From positions 112,468 through 176,467 of the forward strand of contig CATKHK010000088.1 of the NCBI GenBank assembly GCA_949751835.1: DNA of 64,000 nucleotides, written 5' to 3'. The position numbers and the translations under genes were made by a program. Source of the DNA: Blepharisma japonicum. Lineage: Eukaryota; Ciliophora; Heterotrichea; Heterotrichida; Blepharismidae. The first letter of the stretch is position 1, and each line of letters starts with the position of its first letter. Shown here in pieces: positions 30,847 through 41,106 of this stretch. Under the pieces are notes generated by a model that made no database searches, was not told the origin of the DNA, and saw only the letters and a list, made by a program, of their open reading frames with translations.

Positions 30847-32730
30847 ATGGAAGGATTTCTCTTAAAATGGACCAACTATGTTTCTGGCTGGTGCAGACGC
30901 TATTTCGTGTTAACAAGTGGAATTTTATATTACTCTAATGATAAAGGCAAACCTTATAAAGGTGCAATTCATCTGGATATATCCGATGTAATTCCTCATA
31001 AAGATCCAAAAAGGATCGAAATAAATACAGGGATCTCCCGAGTTCACCTTAAAGCTTTAACCACCCATGATGCGAAACTCTGAATAGAAGCCCTCAAAGA
31101 GAATAAATCGGCGCAGAAAGACGAAGAGCGATGCTCAAAAGATAAATTAAAAGGAATAGAACCTTTAGAAGATCAACAGAAATATCAAAATATTTTAAAT
31201 TATATAAGCAGATTATGAGTTCTTGAGTCAATTATGCAAGAGAAATTAAGCTTGCTGCAAGATGAAATTTCATCTTTTCCTCCGTCTCTGCATGATTTGA
31301 TGAATGCTGCAAAAGAGTTTAAATCATTATCTTTGGATACCCTGAATTTAATAGAGGAAGAGTCTTCTAACTGTCAAAAACAAATGGAAAATCTCGAGGA
31401 AAAGCTAAGAGAAATGGAAACTATAAATTACGATCAGATTTATGACAGACGAATGACTCTGCCAGCTCCACTTAATCGAAATCAATCTTATGACCCTGAA
31501 ATAGTCAGCGAATGTGGGACTGAGGACTTTGTTGATGCTAGAAGTTCGTATAGTCCATCGTTTTATGTCCCAGGCAATGATAGGCCTCCAAGTATTCCCG
31601 ATCAAGCGGATCTATATCGTCGAGACTGTCTTCCTTGCAAAAAAGACCCTAATGCAAAATACAATATCTGAAAGGTCTTAAAAGACAGCATAGGAAAAGA
31701 TTTAAGCAAAATGGCAGTTCCTGTCTATTTTAATGAGCCTTTATCTATGCTGCAACGATATAGTGAAGATTTAACATATAGCAACATTATTAATCGAGCT
31801 TCTGAGTGTCCTGATCCTTCTCTTCGAGCTGCTTTAATAGCATGTTTTGCTGTATCTCCATATGCTACCACATTAGGCAGGACTATGAAGCCTTTTAACC
31901 CTCTTCTAGGTGAAACTTTTGAGCTGCAAAGGGATGGTTTTCGGTTGATCACAGAACAAGTTAGCCACCATCCTCCTATAGCTGCACTATATTGTGAGCA
32001 TGAAAATTATACTTATTATGGAGATTTACAAGCCAAAAGTAGCTTTAAAGGGACATTTCTTAGAATTAAGCCAGTTGGGGGTATGAATCTAATGCTCCAC
32101 AAATTCAAAGACCATTATTCCTGAAATAAAGTATATACTGATGCTAATAATATAATTATAGGGAAGCTGTGGCTTGATCACCATGGAGTAAAAACGATTG
32201 TTAATAAAAGTAATGGGATTACTGCAGTTATTAAAATGAAGAAAAAAGGATGATTTAGCAAAAAAGAGCATGAAGTTGAAGGAACTATAACAGAGCCTGA
32301 TGGGACCATCAGATATACGATTTCTGGGCTATGATCGAAAAGATTGATAATTAGAGATGAAAAATCAGGAGAAGAAATTTTAGGATATGAAGTTGAGCCT
32401 TCGCCTGAGGAGTATAGATATTATTATCATTTGACTGATTATGCATTGCAGCTTAATAATCCACCAGAATTTGTACCAGGACTTTGCCCAACTGATAGCA
32501 GATGTAGGCCAGATCAGCGAGCCTTAGAAAATGGCGATGAAGAAACTGCTATAAGTGAAAAACTCAGACTTGAAGAAAAGCAACGAGCAGCCAGAAAAAT
32601 TCTACAGGAATCTGGAGGTGAATACTTCCCTCGATGGTTTAGTCTTGAAGGCAACGAGTGGAAATATCTCGGAGGATACTGGGAAGAAAGATCAAGTGGT
32701 TCTTTTACCAACATTCCTGATATATTTTAA
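30847..32730 (+). CDS. Oxysterol-binding protein-related protein (PH-ORD)
   Basis: 627 residues, one exon, with six TGA codons read as Trp, the first completing the PH domain at AKL-W. The N-terminal PH domain (about 1-90, MEGFLLKWTNYVSGWCRRYF) binds phosphoinositides in OSBP. A coiled stretch around 130-190 is followed by the lipid-transfer ORD from about 278: NPLLGETFE and the family fingerprint EQVSHHPP, then the C-terminal YRYYYHLTDYALQLN region. No FFAT motif is obvious in the linker, though EDFVDARSS (about 221) is weakly similar. It would transfer sterol or PI4P between membranes at contact sites. Confidence 0.92.
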
Positions 32731-32842
32731 AAAAACTCTTATTGTAAATCACTATTATTTTAGCAAAATCTTCATTTAATCTATTTTTTAGATAAATAAT
32801 AGTGAATAATTCCAAAAACCTGGATTATTTTTTGATATATAA

Positions 32843-33796
32843 ATGGATAGAAGATTAGCTCTATCTGATTTAGAAATACTCCAAACATTAGGCACAGGCT
32901 CGTTCGGAAGAGTCCGCCTTGCCCGTGTTAAGCGCTCAGGCGACTACGTGGCTTTGAAAATCTTAAAGAAATACGAGATCCTAAGAATGAAGCAAGTAGA
33001 CCATGTGATTTCCGAGTTTTCTATCCTTCGCGTGATTCGTCACCCTTTTCTGGTGAATTTAATTGGTTATACTCAAGATGACCGCTACTTATACTTGGCA
33101 TTAGATTATGTGCCTGGTGGTGAACTTTTCAGTTATCTACGCAACGTGGGAAAGCTGGAAAACGACCATTGCCGTCTCTACGCAGCACAGATTACCTTGA
33201 TGTTTGAATATATGCACTCGCTTAATATTGTTTATAGAGACTTAAAGCCAGAAAATTTACTGATTTCAGCAGACGGATATTTAAAGCTGACTGATTTTGG
33301 CTTTGCAAAAACAGTTGAAGGGAGAACTTATACACTTTGTGGAACACCAGAGTATTTAGCTCCTGAAATTTTATTAAATAAAGGGCATGGGAAGCCTGTT
33401 GATTGGTGGACTCTTGGGATCATTATTTATGAAATGCAAGCTGGAATTGACCCTTTTAGCGACGATGATCCGATGGCAATTTATCAAAAAATCCTCAAAG
33501 GGAAGGTTAAATTCCCTCGAAATTTCGATAAAAATGCAAAAAGCTTAGTCAAACATTTACTGGTTGCAGATCTGACTAAGCGTTACGGCAATTTGAAAAA
33601 TGGTGTGAATGATATCAAAAATCACCGATGGAACGCAGGACTTGACTGGATAAGACTGCTCCAAAAACAGCTAAATATGCCATACAGACCCACAATCAGA
33701 GCGCCAGATGATACGTCAAACTTTTCGCATTACCCAGACTCAGGCACACTATCGCCTCCAGTAAGAACTTCAGATGATCCATTTATAGACTGGTAA
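32843..33796 (+). CDS. cAMP-dependent protein kinase catalytic subunit-like AGC kinase
   Basis: 317 residues. All catalytic landmarks are present: glycine loop GTGSFGRV (17-24), Lys39 in VALKILKK, YRDLKPEN with catalytic Asp133, DFG (151-153), the activation loop RTYTLCGTPEYLAPE with Thr164 at the PDK1 site, and a short AGC tail. The activation loop is almost identical to PKA-C, and the overall length matches. Unlike mammalian PKA the protein ends in ...DPFIDW rather than F-x-x-F. No regulatory domain is attached. Base composition is slightly less AT-rich than its neighbours. Confidence 0.92.
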   Translation: MDRRLALSDLEILQTLGTGSFGRVRLARVKRSGDYVALKILKKYEILRMKQVDHVISEFSILRVIRHPFLVNLIGYTQDDRYLYLALDYVPGGELFSYLRNVGKLENDHCRLYAAQITLMFEYMHSLNIVYRDLKPENLLISADGYLKLTDFGFAKTVEGRTYTLCGTPEYLAPEILLNKGHGKPVDWWTLGIIIYEMQAGIDPFSDDDPMAIYQKILKGKVKFPRNFDKNAKSLVKHLLVADLTKRYGNLKNGVNDIKNHRWNAGLDWIRLLQKQLNMPYRPTIRAPDDTSNFSHYPDSGTLSPPVRTSDDPFIDW

Positions 33797-33843
33797 CTTG
33801 GATTATATAATTGAACCTCCTTTATTAATCTTATTAATCTTAA

Positions 33844-35217
33844 ATGGAACCTGCAAGTAGTAGCGAGGATGAGTTTTTTGACGCCTGTGAAACCGAAGAT
33901 CAAATAGCTCTCTATCAAAGGTCTGTCACAATGCAGTATAGCGCAGAAACAATTCCTTTAAAATCCAATTTTTTAACAATTTCAGTTGAAAATCCTCCAA
34001 GCAATTTATTACGATCTTATACCGAAGCAATTTTCCCTATCTCAAACCCTTCCCCCACAGAGGAGCTTCCAGTAATTATCGAAAATCCAAAGTCCCAGTC
34101 TATTGTACTAATTGATTATAATGCCGAATACAAAGTATTAATCATATAGACAACAAAAAAAGACTCTCTTGAATTCAATAATCTCCAGTTTTTACAAGAA
34201 GTAGAGCTACCTCATAAAGAAAACAATACAATTTGTGTCGCAAAATTCAGCCTGGACTCAAGAATGTTCGCCGTTGCTGGAAGTAATGGGAAAATAATGA
34301 TTTTTGACATTAATTCTTCAGCAGATGGGATTGTGACCAATGATCCTTCACATATTTTGAATGAGCATGCAGGACCAGTAACTGATATAAGCTGAGGCAA
34401 AGAGAATAATCTCTTATCGTCATCTGCTGATAAAACTGTCAAAATGTGGGTACAAGGTAGATTAAACTCAATGGAAACAGTCCAGCATCCCTGTGAGGTC
34501 AATTCTGTATGTTATAATCCTATGGATTCCAATTTTTTTGTAACTGCGACAAAAGATATGATTATAAGACTTTTTAAGCTGCCAGAAAAGGTTATAGAAG
34601 GATTTTATCAAGCCCCTGGAGAAATAACTTGTCTGTGCTATTCTCCATCAGGAGAGTTTTTAGCTGTCGGTGCAGATAAAGGACAAGTCTTATTATATCA
34701 AGGCAGATTTGATTATAAACTTCGGCTTGGAGCTACACTCTTGTGTAGGAACCGTAGAGGCTTAAAATCAGGTGGAAAAAGAGTCACTGGGCTAGAATTT
34801 GTCGATAATGACCACTTATGTGTCACTACAAACGATTCCAATATAAGAATTTACCGCTATAAAGAAAATTTGTTATTACAAAAATTTAAAGGGACTGAAA
34901 ATATCAAATACCCTATAAGATCAAGCTTATCTGAAGATGGGGAATACCTCCTTTGTGGATCAGAAAAAGGCAGAATTTATATTTGAAACACTATGAAATC
35001 AGGCGAAATGCCAGGAAAAAATAATTGTTTTGAAAGTTTTTATCCCAGAAAGAAAAGATGCACAGAATATGCTTTATTTGCACCGAGAAAAGTAGTGGAT
35101 TTAGTACAAGCTGGCATTGAAAATAATTTGCTTGAAATTAAGCATGTAATTTTTACTGTGGGTTCGAAACAAAATATTAGGATTTTTGCTAATCACAGAA
35201 GCTTGGAAAATAATTAA
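33844..35217 (+). CDS. WD40 protein, WDR44-like
   Basis: 452 residues after removing a 15-nt intron (34135-34149). A short acidic N-terminus (SSSEDEFFDACETED) precedes about seven WD repeats: VAKFSLDSRMFAVAGSNGKI, HAGPVTDISW (TGA), SSSADKTVKMW, VCYNP, GEFLAVGADKGQVLLY, then GGKRVTGLEF and VTTNDSNIRIYRY, and CGSEKGRIYIW (TGA). The GKRVTGLEF...TTNDS.IR pair with a GTENIKYPI segment is characteristic of the WDR44 family, which binds Rab11 and acts in recycling and ciliary trafficking. Human WDR44 is twice as long, with a disordered N-terminal half that is missing here. Confidence 0.82.
34135..34149 (+). other. 15-nt intron
   Basis: GTATTAATCATATAG. Removal joins NAEYK to TTKKDSLEF and removes an in-frame TAG. 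Confidence 0.85.
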
Positions 35218-35266
35218 ATTAATATAGTAATAAATTCGGTTAAATACGACCCTAAATTAGTAATTC

Positions 35267-36832
35267 TTATACAATATAAGGGATTGCTGCTTCTCCCATG
35301 GATTCTATAGCGCACTCGTCAACTCCTCTTTTAATCCTAAAAAAACCGTTTTCTCCCCAATTAGTGCCCCAGCTGTTAAGAGCTTTCCAATATTTTGTGC
35401 CGTTTTCTTCTCCCCATCCTACAATTAAAATGCTATGATCTACTCTTTCCCACTCCATATCACTTTCTCTCATGTTTGTTGATGAGATGTCACCATCTTC
35501 TTTTCTATTAGCAACACTTTCATATATTCCATTCTTATAGAACGAGAAATCCCTTGATGGCTCTAAATTTGCAATAATTGGTCCTCTTGCCCGGATTTCT
35601 TTCATCATGTTTTCTTCATCTGAAGCACCATAGTAGCCGCCTATATAGTAGTAATCTGAAACAGAAACTCTGAGAGGACTATCACATTCAGTGACGCACT
35701 CTGTATTCTTAGCTTGGTAATGGGCACAAGAGTCTGGAATCAGGTTGAATTCTGATATAAATTTATTAACTAGTGTTGGATACCCTCCGTTGCAGCCTTC
35801 TGTATAGAAATTGCAACTTAAGGCATACTGTATGCTCAGAGATGTCTGAAAATCATTATTTGTCAAAATCCTCAGCCTTGATTCAATCATTTCTATAGTT
35901 GACAAAATATAGCAAGACCCGCAGTTTTTTTGCTCTCTAGGGCTCGGGACATAGTTTACTCCATTAATATTAGTCCAGTCCCATGATTCAGGCAGCTCAT
36001 CTTCACTAATTTTGCTGTTTGGAGTATTCCAATAATACAAAATATCATCATTTCCCAACTTTTCGCTATCTTCTTCATCACCATAAACCCCTTGATCTCA
36101 TATTTTATCATTTGCATAGCTTGGCTCAATCTTAATAGTTCTAGAGCTCCTTCCCATCTGCTGATTTACCTGCATCATTGTCATTCCTTTAAATTGAGGA
36201 TTCAGCTCTGCTGTCCACGATGACTGGGCTTGGTTTATTTTAGTCACTTCTGAATCGTAGTCGTCGTAAAGCTTATCCACTTGTAAGAAACTTACAGTGT
36301 CGGTTGGCTGAATTCACTTATACGTATCCGTTTCGACCTCTTTAAGCTCTAAATCATCTTCTCCATTTTTCGTGGCAAAGAAGCAACCCCAGTTCCTGTG
36401 ATCTTTAGGATCACTACCTCGATATCAGCCGACAGTGGTCTTGTCACAGACACTGTCATATTTTCCTACGCTGTTTTGGGAATGGACATATAAAGAATAA
36501 GTGAAAAAGGAAATGTCTTGAAAGTCAATTAAAAAGCCTTCATCATAGATCATCGTCCAAGTGCCTTGTCCGTACTCAGAGCTATAAGCTATGTTTGGTT
36601 CTTGCAAAGTAACATCTACATTCTGCTTATTTAAGAAATCAAAAGTATCTGATATGTCGATATCAAGAATATGGTCTGGCTGGCCATGTCCACAGTAAGT
36701 TTGAGAGTCATCAAGATAAGCGTGGAAAGTGTCTAAATTTAGTGTAAATGTCCAGTCTCCCACTATTTGTTTGTATGTGCAATGAACTGGCAAGTCTCCT
36801 AAGGCAAATGAAATTAGAAGTAGGAAGATCAT
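35267..36832 (-). CDS. CTSC: Cathepsin C (dipeptidyl-peptidase I)
   Basis: 521 residues with three in-frame TGA as Trp. A signal peptide (MIFLLLISFALG) is immediately followed by DLPVHCTYKQIVGDWTF, the exclusion-domain start that defines cathepsin C and sets it apart from other papain-family enzymes. The propeptide runs to about 280 (ELPESWDWTNINGVNYVPSP marks the mature start). Catalytic Cys307 lies in KNCGSCYILS (usual Trp after Cys is Tyr), His466 in VDHSILIVGWG and Asn486 in LNSWGTNWG. The enzyme removes dipeptides from N-termini in lysosome-like compartments. Confidence 0.92.
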
Positions 36833-37383
36833 ATTATAATAAACGAATAAAATGGAGTTAGAAATCGGTTAAACTTTAAATTTTAGAGTGGAATGATAGG
36901 AGGAGTTAAAAGGAATAGGTAAGATTAGTGGAATTGAGTAGGGTTACTATAAAACCATTTACTTTTTTCCATTTCTAATAAAAAGTGCTTCTTTTTTAAA
37001 AAATGCTATCTTAATAGATTTAGTTAACTTAAGCAAATCAATTCCAAGGTAATCATTTCAAAAAAATCAAAAAAATAGCTTTTTGTTTTTAATTTAAACT
37101 TATTAATTCACCCATATTTAAATTAACAGCTTTTCTTTTAGCAGCATATATTCATATTTTTGAAAAAGTTTTGAGAAATAATAGAAGTATAGTCTTTTTA
37201 GGCTATGAGTGAAGGCTCAATATAGTTAATAGCTATACTGAACTTAAAATATTAATGAATTTAATATATGAAAAAAGTGGCTTAAATGAAATAAAAGACA
37301 ATAGAATGGATTTAGCCTAACCAGTTTATTTTAATATGCAATTTAAATTTTCCTTAATATCAGATATAATAAAATTAAACAAA
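36833..37383. other. Intergenic region
   Basis: 551 bp between divergent genes, AT-rich after the first 120 bp. Presumably two promoters; nothing recognised. Confidence 0.4.
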
Positions 37384-38364
37384 ATGGATACGGCATCCGA
37401 CAACTATGATATGCTTTTAAAAAGACTAAATGTAACCCTTTCATTTGTAAGAGGACTGAAATCTTTCTTAAAAGAAGCTTCAAAAATTCATGGCAAGCTT
37501 TCCCAAGCCTATGATGTAAACTTCAGCAAGATACCAACTCCACCTACAGTAATCTGCCAAAATATAATAGAGCAGTCTAGAGCTTTCTGCTACACACTTG
37601 TAGAGTACAGTGATAAAGCAGTTGATTCTGCTAAGAAAGGCTACTCTGAGCTTAAATCATTGTCAACTAAAATCAAAGATCAAATTTCTAACATGAAACA
37701 GGGTCGAAAAACCATGATAAGTATGTCTAAATTAAGCTTGCAAACTGCTTCTAGTAGTAAATCTTCGCTTGAGTTAACGCCTTCTATGATGCTTGAAAGT
37801 AGAAATTCATCTAAAGGAATTTTTGAAACTTTAAATGCTATAGTGAAATCTCTTGAGGATGAGACTAATGCTCAATCTCGAAAATCATTAAAAACTCATT
37901 TTAAGACTATTTTCGCTAAAAACAACTCAAAAATATCTGTTTTTGGGTCTGCAGATGTGTCGAAAAGCAGAGATAGCTATATGGATAATTGCGAGACAAT
38001 TAGGGAGTTCGAAATAAGCAGCATTCATTTGCATAATTCAAAAGATAACACTAGTTCTGCCGTTGAAACACCTTCAGGCAGGCCTCCCACAATAGCTTCA
38101 TCACCATTCAGCCAAATTCAAGCAGAAATTGGGATAAATCCTACTCATACTTCAAGACCTCCTATGCCTCGCCATAAAAGGACCTTAACAAATTACCAGT
38201 CTCAATCTGTAGCTAGTAGGGTGTCAAGATCTCATATAAGTCACAATGAAAGCTTTGATTCTTCTGATTTAAACCATCAGCAGTTGAACGAAATATCAAA
38301 TCATTTTCATAGCGAAAATTCTATAATAAAGGAAAGCTTTACAAGAAGGCAGGCTGAACAATAG
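37384..38364 (+). CDS. Protein with possible BAR-like helical N-terminus and Ser-rich tail
   Basis: 326 residues from MDTASDNYD; the frame extends 16 codons further upstream (ATG 37336) in AT-rich sequence that looks like leader. The first 120 residues are helical (SFVRGLKSFLKEASKIHGKL and a second helix around YSDKAVDSAKKGYSELKS), reminiscent of the start of BAR/F-BAR domains but too short for a full one. The rest is Ser/Thr/Pro-rich and probably disordered and phosphorylated (SSSKSSLELTPSMMLESRNS). Function unknown; confidence in the BAR idea is low. Confidence 0.7.
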   Translation: MDTASDNYDMLLKRLNVTLSFVRGLKSFLKEASKIHGKLSQAYDVNFSKIPTPPTVICQNIIEQSRAFCYTLVEYSDKAVDSAKKGYSELKSLSTKIKDQISNMKQGRKTMISMSKLSLQTASSSKSSLELTPSMMLESRNSSKGIFETLNAIVKSLEDETNAQSRKSLKTHFKTIFAKNNSKISVFGSADVSKSRDSYMDNCETIREFEISSIHLHNSKDNTSSAVETPSGRPPTIASSPFSQIQAEIGINPTHTSRPPMPRHKRTLTNYQSQSVASRVSRSHISHNESFDSSDLNHQQLNEISNHFHSENSIIKESFTRRQAEQ

Positions 38365-38800
38365 TGAAATTATTTTTTTAAATAAGATAAAAATTTTAAT
38401 TCTTAACCTTATTAAATAGTCTATTTTGAATTAATTATGATATTTCAATTATTTTGTATTGACTTAATTATTAAAATCGATAAAATAAAAGTTCTCCAAT
38501 TGATAATTTGAATAGCAAATTTTTGAGCCTTCATTGATTCTAGAAATATCTAAATGCCAAAAGTAGAAATATGCATAACAAAGAGTTTGGATTTTATAAG
38601 TCAATTTTATATTTTTTACCATAAAATAAAGATATATTTTTTAAGAAAAGTTTATAAGATATAAGATGTAAATACTGAGAGCGTTCAAACAAATTTTGAA
38701 TTTTTTTTAATTATGATATACGAGATGCTGCATTGTTAATTAAAAGAAAGGCTCCATTTTCACCAGCAAATTATTTGCTAAGCATTGAAATAAAATAATC
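38365..38800. other. Upstream region of PP2C copy 1
   Basis: Part of the PP2C duplication unit: GAATTAATTATGATATTTCA near 38430 recurs as GAATTAATTATGATAATTCA near 40607, and TCCATTTTCACCAGC at 38753-38767 recurs at 40945 and 43284. Confidence 0.5.
38753..38767 (+). promoter_or_regulatory. Shared PP2C upstream element, copy 1
   Basis: TCCATTTTCACCAGC, 34 bp before the start codon. It is conserved before three of four PP2C paralogues in otherwise diverged AT-rich DNA, suggesting a promoter or 5' UTR role. Confidence 0.45.
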
Positions 38801-39979
38801 ATGAATGTTTTTTTTAAAAGTGTAAAAACACCTTCCTCTGAAACCTTACCAAGTATCAGAGGTCCTCGGGTCTCAGAAACTCCAACGCCTAGATACACAA
38901 AGAAGCATTTTTCTGGAAAATCAATTATGCCGTCAAGTTCAGTGCCGAACTTTGATACTCTTCCCGACATAAAACTTCGTAACCTTAGAAACGTAGAAGT
39001 TACGCCTACATTCCCTCAAATCTCACTTTCTGACCGTGTCTTACCACGCTTACAACCATCAACAATTTCAAATTCGTCCTGTGGTAAAATAAGGGCCTAT
39101 GCAGCAAATACACATCAAGGCTTAACACGTCTCTACAATGAAGATAAAGCAATAATTATACTAAAAATCAAAAGTCCAATAAATCAAAATAAAGCTCAAT
39201 GGCCAAATTGCTCGTTTTTTGGGCTTTATGATGGGCACGGTGGCAAAGCTTGTTCCAACTTTTTAAGAGACAATTTGCACCATTACATTATCAACGATCC
39301 TCTTTTCCCAGATTCTCCTAAACAGGCCATATTAAGAGGCTTTTCACAAGCCGAATCTGATTTTTTGAAACTGGCAAAAGAAACAAATGAAAAAGCAGGC
39401 TCTTGCGCCCTTGTCATTTTAATTGTAGGGAAGATGTGCTATGTTGCCAATTTAGGAGACTCAAGAGCAGTTATTAGTGGGTCTAAAGGACAGCAAGCTA
39501 TTTCTTTAACGAGAGATCATAAACCAAACGACTCAGAAGAGCAAGCAAGAATTCAGGAGAATGGAGGATCAATTTATTACAATCCAAACTCACAAAATAT
39601 CATTTATAGAATATCGCCAGGCAGACTTTCAGTGAGTCGCACTATTGGCGATATAGATGCCAAGGATCCTATGTATGGAGGCAATCCGGATGTTTTAATT
39701 GCAACACCTGAAGTAAAATCGTTCAAAATAAAAAAACAACATGATTTTATTATGATGGGCTGCGATGGAATTTTTGATGTTATGAGTACAAAAGATGTAG
39801 TCTCGACAGCTTGAAATAGCAATTTAATATCTGATGATTTAACACCAAGCTTTTGCAGGAATGCAGTCGAATCAATTGTCACACAAAGTATGAAAAGAGG
39901 AAGCGCAGACAACCTTACAGCTATTGTAATTGCTTTTGGTCATGAAGACCATTATAGAGCTAAATCGAAGTGTGCTTAG
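38801..39979 (+). CDS. PP2C-type Ser/Thr protein phosphatase, tandem copy 1
   Basis: 392 residues; one TGA near 39812 (VVSTAWNSN) is read as Trp, where copies 2 and 3 have TGG. The N-terminal about 90 residues are Ser/Pro-rich. The PPM catalytic domain runs from about 103: YNED near the metal site, FGLYDGHGGKA (metal-binding Asp), VANLGDSRAVIS, LTRDHKPND, LSVSRTIGDIDAKD and MMGCDGIFDVMS with late metal-binding Asp residues. All expected metal ligands are visible, so it should be active. First of four tandem paralogues on the same strand. Confidence 0.92.
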
Positions 39980-40944
39980 TTAAGAATGAATGCAATTGTA
40001 ATAATTTTTAAGAATTATACATCAAAAGAAATTTAATCTATCCAATATATATAAAATTATTAGTTAAACTTGGATCAAAAGGATTAATGACTATTGATAA
40101 TTTTATAATTATATAACACTAAAAATCTTATTAATTTTAATTTAAATAATTTAAAGTATATTTTAAACAATTTTAATTTACTCATTTCTATTACGCATGA
40201 GCTAAAAATCATATAAAGAAACTTGATACCATTATTGTACATAAGAAAATCTCTTTGTGGGAAACCCAAATTTGAACCTAAAAAAATGGGTTGCCAGAAA
40301 AACCCTGAATGTTATTTTCTTGTAGCCAATTTTCCGTCAAAATTGCCTGAAGGGTTATAAGGGAAAAAGCTGCACTGTGATTTTCTTGAATTTTTCGGGA
40401 AAAACTTTCTGAATTAAAAATCTTTTATCGGAATCTAATTATTATAGCCTGGATTTAACCTCAAAATCTCAATATAAGGAAATGCTTCAATTTTAGTTCA
40501 AAAATCTAATAATTTAGTCCATATGGAGAAAGGAATCAGAAGAATTGCGTAATTCTGTTTAAATAAGGTAAGAAATTTAAAGATTAGCATAATTCATTAT
40601 CAATTTTGAATTAATTATGATAATTCAATTATTTGTTGTAATTTTATTATTAAAATTGATTAAAATAAAAACAATTTAATGGCGAGATAATTTGCTTTTT
40701 ATCAATTTTCTAACCTCGTTTATGAATTCTAGAAATAACATTTACAAAAACCCCAAGAAGATGCACGTAAGGTGAGTTTACTTTATAGATCAATTTTATA
40801 GATTTTAATACAAAAATTGAATATATTTTAAGTTGAGTTTTTGATTCATTAGGCATAAGCAATAAGATTATTCATATGAATTTTATTAATTTTTTAATTT
40901 TACTTAGCTATAAGAAAATCTGCTTTGCTAATTAAATATAAGAT

Positions 40945-40966
40945 TCCATTTTCACCAGCCAATTTT
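40945..40966 (+). promoter_or_regulatory. Shared PP2C upstream element, copy 2
   Basis: TCCATTTTCACCAGCC then AATTTT, as before copies 1 and 3, but 140 bp from the start codon instead of about 30 because of the insertion that follows. Confidence 0.45.
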
Positions 40967-41090
40967 ATACCCTAAGAAATATTTAAAATTATCATTTGGT
41001 AAATAGAAGGCGCATTACAATTTCTGCAATATCTTCTTAACCTTGGAATGCTAATAAAATCATTTGGGTGATAAAATTCTGAGTTTAGTA
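40966..41090. other. IES-like TA-flanked insertion upstream of PP2C copy 2 (about 125 bp)
   Basis: In copies 1 and 3 the CACCAGC element is followed within 35-40 bp by the ATG. Here CCAATTT is followed by TATACCCTAAG... and about 125 bp later by GTATATTGAAATAAA, which matches the CATTGAAATAAA sequence before the ATG of copy 1. The inserted DNA starts TATACCC and its reverse-complement end starts TATACTA, a short inverted repeat. Exact ends are ambiguous by 2 bp because of TATA at both sides. Confidence 0.5.
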
Positions 41091-41106
41091 TATTGAAATA
41101 AACATC

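Larger units (their letters stand above)
39980..41106. other. Intergenic region between PP2C copies 1 and 2
   Basis: Contains the duplication-unit homology from about 40600, the shared element at 40945-40966 and a TA-flanked insertion 40966-41090. A stretch at 40265-40410 differs in composition (runs such as GGGTTGCCAGAAAAACCCTG) and is not shared with the other copies; its nature is unknown. Confidence 0.45.

Noticed and set aside
40084-40269. 61-codon minus-strand frame between PP2C copies 1 and 2
   Set aside because: AT-driven composition, not conserved between the duplicated spacers.
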